A stretch of DNA of 64,000 bases from Chondrus crispus (lineage: Eukaryota; Rhodophyta; Florideophyceae; Gigartinales; Gigartinaceae). Location of the stretch: the NCBI RefSeq assembly GCF_000350225.1, contig NW_005178601.1:100275-164274 (forward strand), given 5' to 3'. How positions within the stretch are numbered: position 1 is the first letter of the stretch; each line of letters opens with the position of its first letter. The position numbers and the translations under genes are program-made. The notes under the pieces are model-generated. The model did no database searches. It saw only the letters and a program-made list of their open reading frames with translations, and was not told the DNA's origin. Below, piece after piece: positions 49,977 through 61,709 of this stretch.

Positions 49977-50249
49977 CACTCGTCAAAAGTAACATCTCTG
50001 GATAATATCACTTTGTGCAAATCACCATCCCACAACTTGTAAGTTATGCTGAAAATACGAAAGCTTACGCTTTCGTATTTTCAGCATACCCTAGAAACAT
50101 TGCCTCCTTTGCACGGGCGTCAAGTTTCTGGATGTTGTGTTTTGGTAATGTATACCAACACTTTGAACCGAAAACACGCAAATGACCAACATTTGGCACA
50201 GATTTCATCCATAAGTGGTATGGGGTCATCTTGGGGGGAATGGCACGTG
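49977..50249 (-). pseudogene. B2 pol, integrase C-terminal portion, between A5 and A6
   Basis: Matches B1 at about 16095-16340 (integrase C-terminal region with the FGSKCWYTL-like segment). It includes a perfect inverted repeat (50045-50064 and 50069-50088). Fossil piece. Confidence 0.8.
50045..50088. repeat. Perfect inverted repeat, 20-bp arms, 4-bp loop
   Basis: Arms 50045-50064 and 50069-50088 are exact reverse complements around the loop TTAC. It probably arose by a templated fold-back event. Confidence 0.9.
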
Positions 50250-50254
50250 ACGTG

Positions 50255-51193
50255 TAATGGTAGGTCAGCGGGGCGAAGGGGATTCGAAGGACGGTTGATG
50301 AGGTGAAGTTGAAGGATTGGGTACCGATTTACTTTGAGTCGCCAACTTCTGGCACTACTTATACACTTCTGCAATCTTCTAGAACTCTACTACCAAACAC
50401 TACGACACACATACTACAAATGTATTGGCTCTAACACATGTGCCCGTCTTGCTACTCAGCCAAACTGGCGATGGCCCAACAAACAGAACAGAAAACCGCC
50501 TTACGAATTAGCACTGTCATGACGGAGAAATTAGTAAGGCAGTACAACAAAGCACAGCAAAGCACAAATTCCCTTACTATTCCAAATCCAGCGTGGCACA
50601 AATTCGTAAGGCACGTTTACAGCTCACACGTTGCCTTACGAATTCAAATCAATCCTGCAAGGACTGTTTACAGCGCACACGTTGCCTTATGAATCTGAAT
50701 CTCTCGTGAGGTCCTGTCCACTGTCAATTACAACAGTGCACATTTTACCTTACGAATTGAAAACTCGCGCAACGGTATCTTTGTGTCCTGCTGTACCCGT
50801 GCTGCACTCCATGGACGCTGTAAACATTTGGCACGTGCCAGGCACCCGCCACCAAGGTTCTACACTTTGTCTGCAAGACTACAGGCGTACTGTACACGTC
50901 CGACAGTGTAATGAGAACATGTGTCCAGGTCATACACGTGTCGGGCGGAGAAAATGAAACATGCTCAGATTGTACAGTACACCGCAACCGTGCACATATT
51001 TCACACGTGTACACGTCGAAAACCAAACGTGCTCCTGAAGTACTGTAGAGTGCAACCGTGTACAGAAATCACACGTGTACACGTTGAAAGTGAAACTTGC
51101 TCAGCTCGTCACGCCGAGTGTTTGCGATTTTACACGTGTCATACCTGTCGTCGTGTGTCATGCATATCAGCATGTGGTCGTAGAATTACAACA
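50255..51193 (-). repeat. LTR I, 3' LTR of A6
   Basis: 939 bp, TAATGG to TTACAACA, directly followed by the polypurine tract of A6 (CTCCCCCTCGATC on the plus strand). Confidence 0.9.
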
Positions 51194-51204
51194 CTCCCCC
51201 TCGA

Positions 51205-54200
51205 TCACATGCTTTTACCAGAGGTAGCTACTGCAAGCCCTAGAAGTTCTACAAACTTCTGGAACAGAACTCGCCCAAGTGCTTTCGTCAGGATATCTGC
51301 AGGCATGGAAGTGGTCGGGCAATGTGACAAAGAAATGACGTTTCTCTTAATTGCATCTCGTACATAGTGGTATTTCACATCAACATGTTTGTTACGACGG
51401 TTGACCGATTCATTCTGTGCATACGAAATAGTCCCTGCATTGTCACACCCCATCACAATCGTGGGATCAGAATCAAGTCCAAGAACATCAGCAACCACTT
51501 GACGCAACCAAGTCGCCTCCTTACACGCTTCACATAGTGCAATGTACTCAGCTTCACACGTCGAAGTTGCAACCACAGTCTGTTTCCGGGAACTCCAACT
51601 GATCGCTCCACCACAGAACTTGAAAACATATCCGCTGGTCGACTTGCGAGAGTCTGAACAACCGGCCCAGTCAGCATCACTGAAGCCGAACAACTCCGGC
51701 GATTTCGATTTATTGTCAAACACGATTCCTAAGTTTCGAGTCCCTTGCACGTATCGCATTACTCGTTTCACACTTGCCCAGTGTGACTCACATGGGTTGG
51801 CAGAATGTTGACAAAGCTTTTCAATCGCATATGCCAAGTCTGGACGAGTGCCAACCATCAAGTACATCAGGGATCCCACTGCCTCACGATACGGTACATT
51901 TGTTTCGGAGTCGTTTTCGGTTGAAATCGTGGTTGTGTGACCTTGTTCCATTGGAGTCAGAGAGGGGTTACACGTTGACATTCGAAAACGCTCAAGCACT
52001 TTTGATGCATACTTAGTTTGAGTGAGACTCAACGTCTTGGCGCTGCGATCCCTTTGAATTTCAAGACCAATGCAGACTTTTGCTTCACCAAGGTCTTTCA
52101 TCTCAAACCGTTTATTAAGCTCCCCCTTCATCCATTTGATGGCATCGATATCACTACCGGCGAGTAACAAGTCATCGACATAAAGTGCAATCAGCATGAC
52201 AGTGTTACCGATGCGTTTAATGTAGAGACAAGGATCACTACGCGAAGTCTCGAATCCCAATTCACCAATTAAGAAATCATCCACTTTGGCATGCCATTGA
52301 CGATGTGCTTGTTTAAGACCGTAAAGTGCTTTCAAAAGTTTACACACGTGGTTACTTTTGCTTTTGTCAATGCACCCTTCGGGTGGCTTCATGTAGATGT
52401 CTTCATCCAAGTCGCCGTTCAAAAACGCAGTCACGACATCCATCTGATGAAGTTCAAGGTCGTAATGAGCAACTAAGGCAAGAAGTAGACGAATAGTCGT
52501 AAACTTTATGACGGGGGCATATGTCTCAGTATAGTCAAGACCTTGCACTTGCTGGAATCCACGAGCAACAAGTCTGGCTTTTGCACTTTCAACTATATTG
52601 CCATTTGCATCAGGCAGTTGCTTGACATTGAAAACCCATCTAGATGTCAAGATATTTGACGCCTCAGATCGAGGAACAAGTTTCCAAGTCCGATTCTTGG
52701 TCTGCGAGGCAAGTTCTTTGTCAATGCCGGTCTGCCAAAATGCAGCTGTAGGACCGTTGGTTGCCTGGTTGAAAGTCTTGGGACCTTCAATAGCGACATG
52801 CGCATGTGAAAGAAGAGCAGCTGCAAAGTTGCTCCTCCACCATGATCCGGGAGGTCTGCTGACTCGAGACGATCTTCGCACAGCTGGAGTCGGAGTTGGA
52901 GGAGTGACATTCGGACTTTCGACGGCAGTTGGTACATCATCTTCATCTTCATCATTCTCACTTACGGAATGAGCGCCATCGTTTTCAAGAACCTCCTCCG
53001 AAACTTCATCCTCTTCAGAGCCAACTTCATCCGTATTTGGGGTATCAGCTGTATTCCCATTGTCGCCATCGAGCAGTACAACGTCAACATCAGAGTTGAT
53101 TGAATCACCTTCGTGTGCAGGAATGTCATGCATACCACCTGTCGATTCATCAAACTTGACATCCCGTGACACAACAATTTTATTCAACTCTCCGTCCCAA
53201 AGTTTGTATGCCTTACTGCATTGCGAATACCCAAGAAACATCGCTTCACGCGCTCGCAAGTCCAGCTTACGGAGCTCTAATTTCGGTAATGTATACCAAC
53301 ACTTTGACCCAAATACTCGCAAATGGCCAACATTTGGAGTAGAATTCATCCAAATGTGGTGCGGAGTTGTCTTAACCGGCAAAGCGCGTGAAGTAACTCG
53401 ATTACGTACATATACCGAAGTGGCAAGAGCCTCGGCCCAGAATCGCTTACTGACCTGTTTATGAGAAAGCATTGAGCGGACAAGATCAATCAAAGTTCGA
53501 TTTAAACGTTCAGCAACACCGTTTTGTTCAGGGGTGTATGCCGTTGTGAGTTGGTGCTGCGTACCGTTTAAATCTAAATGCGACTTGAATTCCGTCGACA
53601 AGTACTCTCCCCCTCGATCAGTGCGAAGCACCTTTACTTTGCGACCAGTGTGGGTTTGAGCCAACTTTTCATACAACTTGTATTTTGCAAACGCCTCAGA
53701 TTTATTTCTCATCGTGTACACAACAACCCAGTTCGAGTGATCATCTACAAATGTAATGAAGTATCTCGAACCACCAATGGACTGTACTTCGAGCGGACCG
53801 CAAACATCAGAATGTACCAAGTCAAGACAGTTCTGTGCTCGAGACGATGATCGCTGTTTTGGGATTACTGATCGCGTTGCTTTCCCAAACACACACGCAG
53901 GACAAATGGGAGAGTGATTGTCAGACTTCGGATTCATTGCACTGATGACATCGCTTTGACGAACGTTGATGCCACTTACCACATTATTGTGAATCATTGA
54001 TGCGATTCCTTGTACATTAACATGGGCCATGCGTTCATGTAGCGTCTGCAGGGTAACTACGTGAGCAGAAAAGGTTTCATTCATGACGTCAAGTATGTAC
54101 AAATCCCCAACTTGACTCGCTGTGGCAACTACAGTTGGTCCTGCAGTAACGCGGCATTTTTCATTTTCAAATGACACTTGCAAACCCTTTGAAACCATTT

Positions 54201-54319
54201 GGCTAACAGACAGTAGCGAGTATCCGAAATCAGGGACATGCAAAACGTTTGACAATTTGCAAGGATGGGGACTACCGTTGACGTTCAACATGAATTCTAC
54301 CTCGCCGCGACCAGCGACC
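51205..54319 (-). pseudogene. A6 pol portion (protease to RNase H), partial
   Basis: The open frame of about 1035 codons starts just after the protease active site region (VAGRGEVEF) and continues through integrase (HSDVCGP, RTDRGGEYLS, NGVAERLNRT), RT (YVDD) and RNase H (DADWAGC) to the end of pol. It is almost the same as A5. Its sense start borders the unrelated sequence at 54320, so the gag side is not contiguous. Confidence 0.88.
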
Positions 54320-54641
54320 ATATGCGTCTACTCTGCTCATCTGAAGCTGGTTTTGTCTCAATGTCTTTTCATTCGCTTCGAATGCTTTCATAACCGCCAG
54401 CACATACACATTTTTATACGGTAGTCTGGAGCAATCTCAATTGCTCATACAGTATCGCACTCACGAGTATTGCGTGTGACGTCCACAGTCGTCTCAATAG
54501 GGAAACTGTTTCGGAATTCTGCGAGAGGCGGCATTAACAACAACAGAAGTTCCGGGTCGCTTTACTGAGAGATCTAAGACAGCCTAAGAAGACTTAAGAC
54601 ACTAATTCAACAGGATTCACCATCAATTACTATGAGCCATT
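54320..54641. other. Unrecognised 322-bp sequence next to the assembly gap
   Basis: This stretch matches none of the repeat families elsewhere in the window. It starts CATATGCGTC right after A6 pol and ends at the Ns. No long frame is seen. There is a small inverted repeat GAGCAAT/ATTGCTC near 54430-54450. It could be one end of another mobile element, host DNA, or a wrong join in the assembly. Confidence 0.6.
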
Positions 54642-55011
54642 NNNNNNNNNNNNNNNNNNNNNNNNNNNNNNNNNNNNNNNNNNNNNNNNNNNNNNNNNNN
54701 NNNNNNNNNNNNNNNNNNNNNNNNNNNNNNNNNNNNNNNNNNNNNNNNNNNNNNNNNNNNNNNNNNNNNNNNNNNNNNNNNNNNNNNNNNNNNNNNNNNN
54801 NNNNNNNNNNNNNNNNNNNNNNNNNNNNNNNNNNNNNNNNNNNNNNNNNNNNNNNNNNNNNNNNNNNNNNNNNNNNNNNNNNNNNNNNNNNNNNNNNNNN
54901 NNNNNNNNNNNNNNNNNNNNNNNNNNNNNNNNNNNNNNNNNNNNNNNNNNNNNNNNNNNNNNNNNNNNNNNNNNNNNNNNNNNNNNNNNNNNNNNNNNNN
55001 NNNNNNNNNNN
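54642..55011. other. Assembly gap (370 N)
   Basis: Run of N inside A6. The matching interval in A5 (about 46898-47761) is 863 bp, while here 322 bp of unrelated sequence plus 370 N occupy it, so the true content is unknown. Confidence 0.99.
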
Positions 55012-55144
55012 CCGGGATATCATCAAAAACGTATTGATCGACATCTCGGAGAGCAAGCAGTAGCTCGATTTTCTGTTTCCAGATGTAAAAGTTAGATGCG
55101 GTCAGCTTCTCGATTCTGACCGATCCAGAGCTTTGGTCATCCAT
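55012..55144 (-). pseudogene. A6 gag start, partial
   Basis: ATG at 55144 (MDDQSSGS) and about 44 codons of gag identical in kind to A5, then the gap. Confidence 0.85.
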
Positions 55145-56301
55145 TTCGCCGAATGGATGTACCCTTCGAGTATACAAGGTCTTCTGTTCCGGGATCCCAA
55201 GCCGTTAACCGATAGTCAACACAATGGCAAGCCCACCCGTATAAGAAGTTTGTAGCGATTACTCGGAAACGTTCTTGGTGCTTGTTCCCGGCGGAGTGGA
55301 ACAAGCGTATTCTTCTTAAAAATGCCTTAGGGCGCTACCCCTGTATGTCGGCCAGTGCGGGTCTTTCGACTGTGAACTAAATCAAACGTGCCACGAGTAA
55401 GCACAACACTTTGCCTGTAGACGAACCAGGACTTTTGGTCACTACCGCGAACGGTCCCTGCAACCGAAATCGGCTTGTCCAAACTTGATACGGTACTACC
55501 CCAATGAGGTTTCCCACAACACAAGAATGAAACTGCCTTCGTCGTACTCGTGTGATTTGTTCACAATCACTCCTTGGGTCACCCTCTTCCGTGCGAACTT
55601 AATCAAGGTACGCGACCTTATACACGTATAGTGAGAGGTTCAGTGTTTAGGCACGTTTTCTCTTCACCCAGGGGACCGAAGTCGTACCTATAGGGCTAAT
55701 ACCGAGAGCGTTACCCACACCGCCGACGCACCTCCCGAAGGCAGAGTGCCGATCGACTAGACCAGTACACTGTGATCCTCCCCGAGGATCAGTGTTTCGT
55801 CTCTCGACGATTCTTGGTCGGACCCTCGCTCAAGTCAGATTTCCAATGGCACAAGCCTTTCACCAAGAGCGAGGGTATCGGCAGCTACGACGATCACTGG
55901 CGTGATCGAAGGGCAGTCTTCTTGGATTGATATGGTACGTTGGCGACTAGGGACTATACCCACAGCTCACACAACGATTGCCAAGACCAAGCTGCAACAG
56001 ACACGAAGAAGATCCACCAAGTTGAAACGACAGCGGGTAGACGAAGACGAACGACCAAGATGATAACGACAGCAAGTAGACGGCGATAGAACAAAACGAA
56101 CGGCGGCGGCGATGAAACGGCGGCGGAAACGACAGCAGAAACCAAAACGAGAACGACAGCAGAAACCAAAACGAGAACGACAGCAGAAACCAAAACGAGA
56201 ACGACAGCGGGGACCAAAACGAGAACGACAGCAGAAACAAACACGAAAACGGCAGCAGAAACTGAGAACAAGCACTCACACAGCGGAACAATAACGTTGA
56301 A
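55145..56301 (-). other. A6 leader
   Basis: The 50-nt block is at 55191-55240, the hairpin section at about 55285-55915. The 24-bp unit occurs four times in full (56129-56224) plus one degenerate copy (56225-56248), against two full copies in A5. Confidence 0.75.
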
Positions 56302-56315
56302 CTGGGCCCATAACC

Positions 56316-56577
56316 TAATGGTAGGTCAGCGGGGCGAAGGGGATTCGAAGGACGGTTGATGAGGTGAAGTTGAAGGATTGGGTACCGATTTACTTTGAGT
56401 CGCCAACTTCTGGCACTACTTATACACTTCTGCAATCTTCTAGAACTCTACTACCAAACACTACGACACACATACTACAAATGTATTGGCTCTAACACAT
56501 GTGCCCGTCTTGCTACTCAGCCAAACTGGCGATGGCCCAACAAACAGAACAGAAAACCGCCTTACGAATTAGCACTG
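56316..56577 (-). repeat. LTR I, 5' LTR of A6, first part (split by G)
   Basis: U5/R side of the LTR with TATAAG on the minus strand at 56419-56424. The remainder is at 62056-62732. Confidence 0.9.
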
Positions 56578-56919
56578 TGGAGACAACTGTACCCTGAAAG
56601 GTAGGGGTGCGGAGGTACGGACAGCGTCCGGGTAGTGGTCGAACTCGGGTGGTCGGCCACTTGGTGTTGAGAGGAGAGTTTACTTCTGGTTTCCGGCCCT
56701 GTATCTCGTTCTACTCCTACAAGTCAGCTACTCATAGTCTGAAGGCTTTGGTTGCTCCAAGCTGATTTCGCTGCTGCCAGTGTTTCGCTTCGTTTCTTGT
56801 CGGTTTGTGTTTCGGCTTGTGTCGGTGAATTTATCTTTTTCTCCTGTCAGTGACTTGCGTTTCGCCTTCTGTCGTGCGCAAGTCACTGGTGTCGATTTGT
56901 GGCAGTGTAACTGTCTACA
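56578..56919 (-). repeat. LTR of G, 3' copy
   Basis: 342 bp, TGGAGAC to TCTACA. Next to it on the inner side is a short purine-rich run (CAGGGGCCG in sense), a weak polypurine tract. Confidence 0.9.
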
Positions 56920-56950
56920 CGGCCCCTGAGCTTGCGACGAAGTAGTGAGG

Positions 56951-59900
56951 TCACTTGTTTTGGAGGATACACTGCTTTGCCGTTGTCATCAAGCTCTTTT
57001 TGCGCTTGAAAGTAGACAGAAATTCCGAGAGCATAGCGGGGGCGTCTTCCTTCATTGTCATGAGGGGAACCCAGGTCCAATCGCGCTCGTCCGGGAGGCC
57101 AAGCCATTGGACTCGTAAATGGATCCCATCGCTATCCTCACCAATATCGACAACCCGTTCAATGAGTTCGTACACGGCTCCCGTTCTTTCGGCTAGTTCC
57201 ATGAGTTCCGAAGATACTGGCTTGTTTTCGTCGCTAGGGCGGTAGAGGCGTAATCTCGCGGCGTGCACTTGCTCAACAGAAGAACCGTCGAGCTTGGCCA
57301 CTTTGTAGACTAGTTCGCTCACGGGTTCGAGAATTCGACGCGGCCCTATCCAGCGGAAGTTCATCTTATGCCCTTTGTTCTGCCCTCGGCGTACTAAGAC
57401 GAAATCACCCGGGGAAAAGTTTGGTTCAATGATGTTGGTGCGCTTGTTGTGAAAGCGTAGCTGTCGAGCTCGGTTTTTTGACACAGCGTTGTTCACCACC
57501 TTGTGCATGGCGTGAAGGGTACATTGCAGCTTTGATATAGAAGTCACTTGTTGGGCACGGATGCGGTCGAGGGCGAGACGTTCGACCCTGCCATTTCGCA
57601 AATGGTTGCCGCGGAGTAGCTCACGGTGAGGGGGTATGCCGGTCATGACTTCGAGCGGTGAGTAGGATACACCATCAGGTCGCTTACCGAGCCTGGTGGT
57701 TGGGGATTCATTGATGATGGACTCCAAAATAGGCACCAGTTCGGGCCAGTCATGGGGGCCAAGCTTTAGTTCGGTAGTAAGAGAGCGACAAGCTCCCATG
57801 ACGTTTCTATTGGCGGCTTCAACGGTTCCGTTTGACCACGGGGAGTATGCCGTCGTAAAAGTTTGCGTAATGCGGTAGTCTTCCGCCAGTAGGGTCATGA
57901 CTTCGTTCTTGAAATGGGTACCCCGGTCACTCACCCAAACGATCATGGCGGTGAATGTTCGGATCCACCGACCCAATGATTTTGCTGCGAACTCTGCGTT
58001 GGCTTTTGTAGTTGGTAAGAGCCAAAGGTAGCTGCTGAGATCGTCTTTGATAACCAGTATGTACTTTTCACCGGAAGAGCTCGGCCCCATGTACAAGTAG
58101 TCGAAATGCACGACTTCATTGGGTCTCGTTGCATGAAGTGTGGATGCGAAAGGACGAGGGATTTTGTCGCCGGTCTTAGCCATGACGCAATGGATACAGT
58201 CAGACACGAATGCACGGGAGTCACTTTCCATTGTAGACCAATTGAATTCTTCGCGGAGGACGTCTGCAGTTGCTTCGGCACCGCGATGACCTGAGGTACC
58301 GCAATGCGCGACGATAAGAAGTCGTAGCTGGAGCTGGTCAGCTTCATCGGGAATCCATTTTCTGCCCTTGACACAATAAACACCATGGGCGTCAATTTTT
58401 GCTTCCCTCGGGCGCGTTGAGGAGTTTTCATCTTGATACTTGCAGATCTGCTTCATGTGAGGCCAGTCGAAGTCGGGGTCGGCGGATGAGGGCACAACAT
58501 CGTATTGCTGTAGGATGTGTGCAACGCGTTTGATCGCTTTGTTTGGGTTTCGATAGCCGCGGAGCCAGCGCGTCATGATGTCTGCCATTACGTTTGCCTC
58601 GCCATCGATATGTTCGATACGGTACATGAACTGTGACAAAAAAACGGCCCAGCGTAGGACTTTGAGTACTTTGTGTCTACCAAGGCTTGGTTCGAGAGTA
58701 GATGGAGCGAAGACGAACAGGAGATTACGGTGATCGGTGAAGACACGTGTGTCTGGTTCACACATAAGCATGTAGTCCAGACGGTGGAATGTTTCGGCGA
58801 TAGGGAACCCTTCTTTTTCGTAAATAGTCCAGCCAATTTGCGGCCCCTTGAACTCACCGGAGAGAAATGCAAGTGGCGAGTGGGTTTGGTCCGACACTGG
58901 CTTCAGGAGTTCTGCTGGTTCGCATTGTGTTACGACAGCGGCCCAGTATGCTTCACTTGCGTCAGTATAGACACAGAGTTTCTTCGAAGGATCACGATGC
59001 GACAATTCCACTTGTTCGCGGAGTTGGGCTTGTATGTCGCGGAACGCAGTTTCATGATCTTCCTGCCAGCCGATAGATTCTAGAGTGATCTTGGAAATCG
59101 ACCTCTTTGTTCTCTTACCGCTCTTTTTGTATGCTGCTTCGAGCAGAGCACGGAGAGGTGAGACCCGTTTGGCAAAATCTGGAATGCCTTGTGACATCCA
59201 TGCCGCGCAGTGTACATACTCACAAAGTTCTGCCGCGGTGATAGGCGAACGGCAATTGGGCAGTCCGTCAAACTTTCGAGGATCATACCGTGTACCGTCG
59301 CCCGTAATAATCCGCCCGCACCACTTGAGTTCTTTCGAGAACAGGTGAGACTTAGTCATGGACACCTTCAAGTTACGCTTTCGGCATATATGGAAAAACT
59401 TGCGGACTACTTGTAGCAATCCTGGTTCTGTTTCGTGGTGTAGGGCGAAGTCGTCGAGCCAAGCCTTGAGCGAAGTACGAAGTTCGCAGAATAAAGGTTC
59501 AACTTTGCCCTGAAAGTTAGCACCGCTATTACGGCCACCTTGTAATGTCCGGGTTGCTTGTACAACAGCATTGTTGGTCATGAACGCATGTAAAGGCTGC
59601 GATTCTTCGGCCATGGGCAGCTGCCAATAGCCGCTGACAAAATCGATGGAAGCGAAGTACTTGCTGCCATGCATGTCGGATATCTCAGCGTCCAGGTTGG
59701 GCATCGGCCAGACCATGGGCTTTGTAGCGGCGTTGACCGGACGTAGGTCGACGGTTAGGCGGAAGTTAGCCGGGGGTGCCTTAGGCACGATGAGTGGCGC
59801 AGCTATCCATTCAGCGTTGTTGGTGGTCTTGAGAAAACCGTACTCGAGAAGCTTGCCTGTGTACCTCTCGAGGAATTTGCGTTTGTCCGGAGGGTATCTG

Positions 59901-61669
59901 CGTGTTCGCGCTTGGACAGGTTTTGCATTATCGATGAGATCGATGGTCATAGGCTCGACATCCGCCGGGGGTCCCGGTCCAAGTATGATACGCAGGACGT
60001 CGTCAAACTCAGTTAGAATGTTGTGCAGCTCTGTCGCTCCTTCACCTGAGATCCCATTTGTGACAGCTTTGTTGAATAGGGCTTGTCGCGCAGATGCTCT
60101 TTCCTCCGGTTGGTCATCACCCAAATCGAGCCATTCCTCGTCTTCGGCGAAGTCATCGACGCCCTTGTCACTGTGAAACACCGCTTCATGCGACAATCTA
60201 GAGACTTTTCCTTCGGTTGTATTGATAATGTCGGCATGCAAAGAGCTCAGGTCGGTTTCTCCATTAAGGCGATCGGCGGCACTTGCGAGGATATCGACAC
60301 AGTTAAGTCCGAGAGCTTCCAGTGTAGGGCGGCCGAGGAGGGATTCACCAACATGTTGCTTCGTGACAACCCAGCGTAGGTTACGTAACACAAGTGTAGA
60401 GCCGTGCCGCACATGTAACTCAAGGGTGAGGACCGCAGTTCGGTCGCACTCAATTATAGCAGACTCACCAGATGCCGAAGTGCTTGCAGCCATATTGAGG
60501 CGAAGTGGGTGTGGGAGAGTGTTGATGTTGACGTCGCAACCAGCAGCTTCGATTTTGTGAAGTGTCTTGTCGTCCATTAGGTTTACGTCGGCCCCAATAT
60601 CGGCCATTACGATGTCCCGATGGCGATCTCCGAAGGTAGCACTAAAGACCACACTACTTGGGCCTTCACCAGGATTTGTCTCTACACGCCTGGCACTTCC
60701 GTCGTTCTTGCTGCTTTTCTTCGAGTTCTTATATTCTTCTCGAAGTTTCTTGCGTTTTTCTTCGGTACAGTCCGGGCAGTCCTTTAGCCAGTGTCTAATT
60801 CCCTTGGCCTTGTGCGCCGGTAACAGGCAGACTGGCGGATCCATCTCTTTTTTCTTCAAGATAGTGTGGTCGCCTTTAGTCGTGCTATTAGCGCTTGACT
60901 TCGAATCATTTGTGCGCCCACGGCCGCGATGATGTTTGTTCTGAACAAAGTAGGTTTGGCATGATGCTGCTTCAACCACTAGGGCCTTAACAAATCCCTT
61001 CACATCCTCTCTGAGCGATTTATCGAACTCAAGTTTGCGGGACATTACTTCACGAAGCCGGTAAGGCGTCACGTGGTCGCACATGAGTTCAACAGTCTTT
61101 TCTTTGTTTGTGGCCTTAAACGAGCCATACCCAATCGCCTCCAGCCGCTCAAAGAAGTCGTTGGCAAAGTGCAGGACCCGTGCTTGTGCGTCAGATATGC
61201 TGTTTGGCATTGTTAGGCCCTTCAGGGCGTCGTCGATTGACCTGGGATCGTAACCAGTCAATGGCTTCTTGACAAGACCGTGGATGAACGCCTTAACTTG
61301 TTCGGAAGTCAAGTTCTCTGCAGAGACATCCGGGGCAATAATATCGAACTCTCCGAGGAAGTGCATGTTGCGTAATAGGGCTCGGTCGATGCATGCTGTA
61401 TAGGGGGCGGCTGTAAGGGTCGGCAGTTCAGCTTTCCTCTCGACAACAGTCAAGTCGTAGCGCTCGCGCTCCTTGATAAAAACGCTCACCTTCACTGGGT
61501 CGAGGCTACGCAGGACAGGATGCGAGATTGGTTGGAACACGGTCACAGCACCGCCATCAGCGGGTTCATTGACCATCGTACACGGCAGCGAACTTTCAGG
61601 CGAACGCGATTGCGCATGAAAGCGTTGCGGAGAGGTTCGGTAGTGCTTAGCGCGTGTTTTCAGCCCCAT
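56951..61669 (-). CDS. gag-pol: G gag-pol polyprotein (Ty3/Gypsy with chromodomain-like tail), 1572 aa
   Basis: The frame is open back into the LTR, but the first ATG is at 61669 (MGLKTRAK); a later ATG gives MVNEPADGG. In order: gag; a loose Cys/His segment (about 60760-60830); protease with ADIGADVNLM (about 60575-60608); RT with VDLRPVNAAT and catalytic LDDF (about 59450) instead of YxDD; RNase H with YTDASEAYWAA and the DHRNLLF segment; integrase HHCC zinc site (about 58180-58310) and core HFDYLYMG, VSDRGTHF, NGTVEAANRN; and a C-terminal chromodomain-like region (YELIERVVD to WVPLM, about 57000-57180). Such tails occur in chromoviruses, where they bind histone marks to guide integration. 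It ends 31 bp before the 3' LTR. Looks whole. Confidence 0.9.
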   Translation of the reverse strand: MGLKTRAKHYRTSPQRFHAQSRSPESSLPCTMVNEPADGGAVTVFQPISHPVLRSLDPVKVSVFIKERERYDLTVVERKAELPTLTAAPYTACIDRALLRNMHFLGEFDIIAPDVSAENLTSEQVKAFIHGLVKKPLTGYDPRSIDDALKGLTMPNSISDAQARVLHFANDFFERLEAIGYGSFKATNKEKTVELMCDHVTPYRLREVMSRKLEFDKSLREDVKGFVKALVVEAASCQTYFVQNKHHRGRGRTNDSKSSANSTTKGDHTILKKKEMDPPVCLLPAHKAKGIRHWLKDCPDCTEEKRKKLREEYKNSKKSSKNDGSARRVETNPGEGPSSVVFSATFGDRHRDIVMADIGADVNLMDDKTLHKIEAAGCDVNINTLPHPLRLNMAASTSASGESAIIECDRTAVLTLELHVRHGSTLVLRNLRWVVTKQHVGESLLGRPTLEALGLNCVDILASAADRLNGETDLSSLHADIINTTEGKVSRLSHEAVFHSDKGVDDFAEDEEWLDLGDDQPEERASARQALFNKAVTNGISGEGATELHNILTEFDDVLRIILGPGPPADVEPMTIDLIDNAKPVQARTRRYPPDKRKFLERYTGKLLEYGFLKTTNNAEWIAAPLIVPKAPPANFRLTVDLRPVNAATKPMVWPMPNLDAEISDMHGSKYFASIDFVSGYWQLPMAEESQPLHAFMTNNAVVQATRTLQGGRNSGANFQGKVEPLFCELRTSLKAWLDDFALHHETEPGLLQVVRKFFHICRKRNLKVSMTKSHLFSKELKWCGRIITGDGTRYDPRKFDGLPNCRSPITAAELCEYVHCAAWMSQGIPDFAKRVSPLRALLEAAYKKSGKRTKRSISKITLESIGWQEDHETAFRDIQAQLREQVELSHRDPSKKLCVYTDASEAYWAAVVTQCEPAELLKPVSDQTHSPLAFLSGEFKGPQIGWTIYEKEGFPIAETFHRLDYMLMCEPDTRVFTDHRNLLFVFAPSTLEPSLGRHKVLKVLRWAVFLSQFMYRIEHIDGEANVMADIMTRWLRGYRNPNKAIKRVAHILQQYDVVPSSADPDFDWPHMKQICKYQDENSSTRPREAKIDAHGVYCVKGRKWIPDEADQLQLRLLIVAHCGTSGHRGAEATADVLREEFNWSTMESDSRAFVSDCIHCVMAKTGDKIPRPFASTLHATRPNEVVHFDYLYMGPSSSGEKYILVIKDDLSSYLWLLPTTKANAEFAAKSLGRWIRTFTAMIVWVSDRGTHFKNEVMTLLAEDYRITQTFTTAYSPWSNGTVEAANRNVMGACRSLTTELKLGPHDWPELVPILESIINESPTTRLGKRPDGVSYSPLEVMTGIPPHRELLRGNHLRNGRVERLALDRIRAQQVTSISKLQCTLHAMHKVVNNAVSKNRARQLRFHNKRTNIIEPNFSPGDFVLVRRGQNKGHKMNFRWIGPRRILEPVSELVYKVAKLDGSSVEQVHAARLRLYRPSDENKPVSSELMELAERTGAVYELIERVVDIGEDSDGIHLRVQWLGLPDERDWTWVPLMTMKEDAPAMLSEFLSTFKRKKSLMTTAKQCILQNK

Positions 61670-61709
61670 AGACAGAGTACAAAACGTCTTTCGGCCGGCC
61701 AGAAATTTC

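Noticed and set aside
56599-56900. Host promoter or gene start near 56.6 kb
   Set aside because: The segment is repeated at 61.7 kb and flanked by a 4-bp target duplication, so it is the LTR of G.
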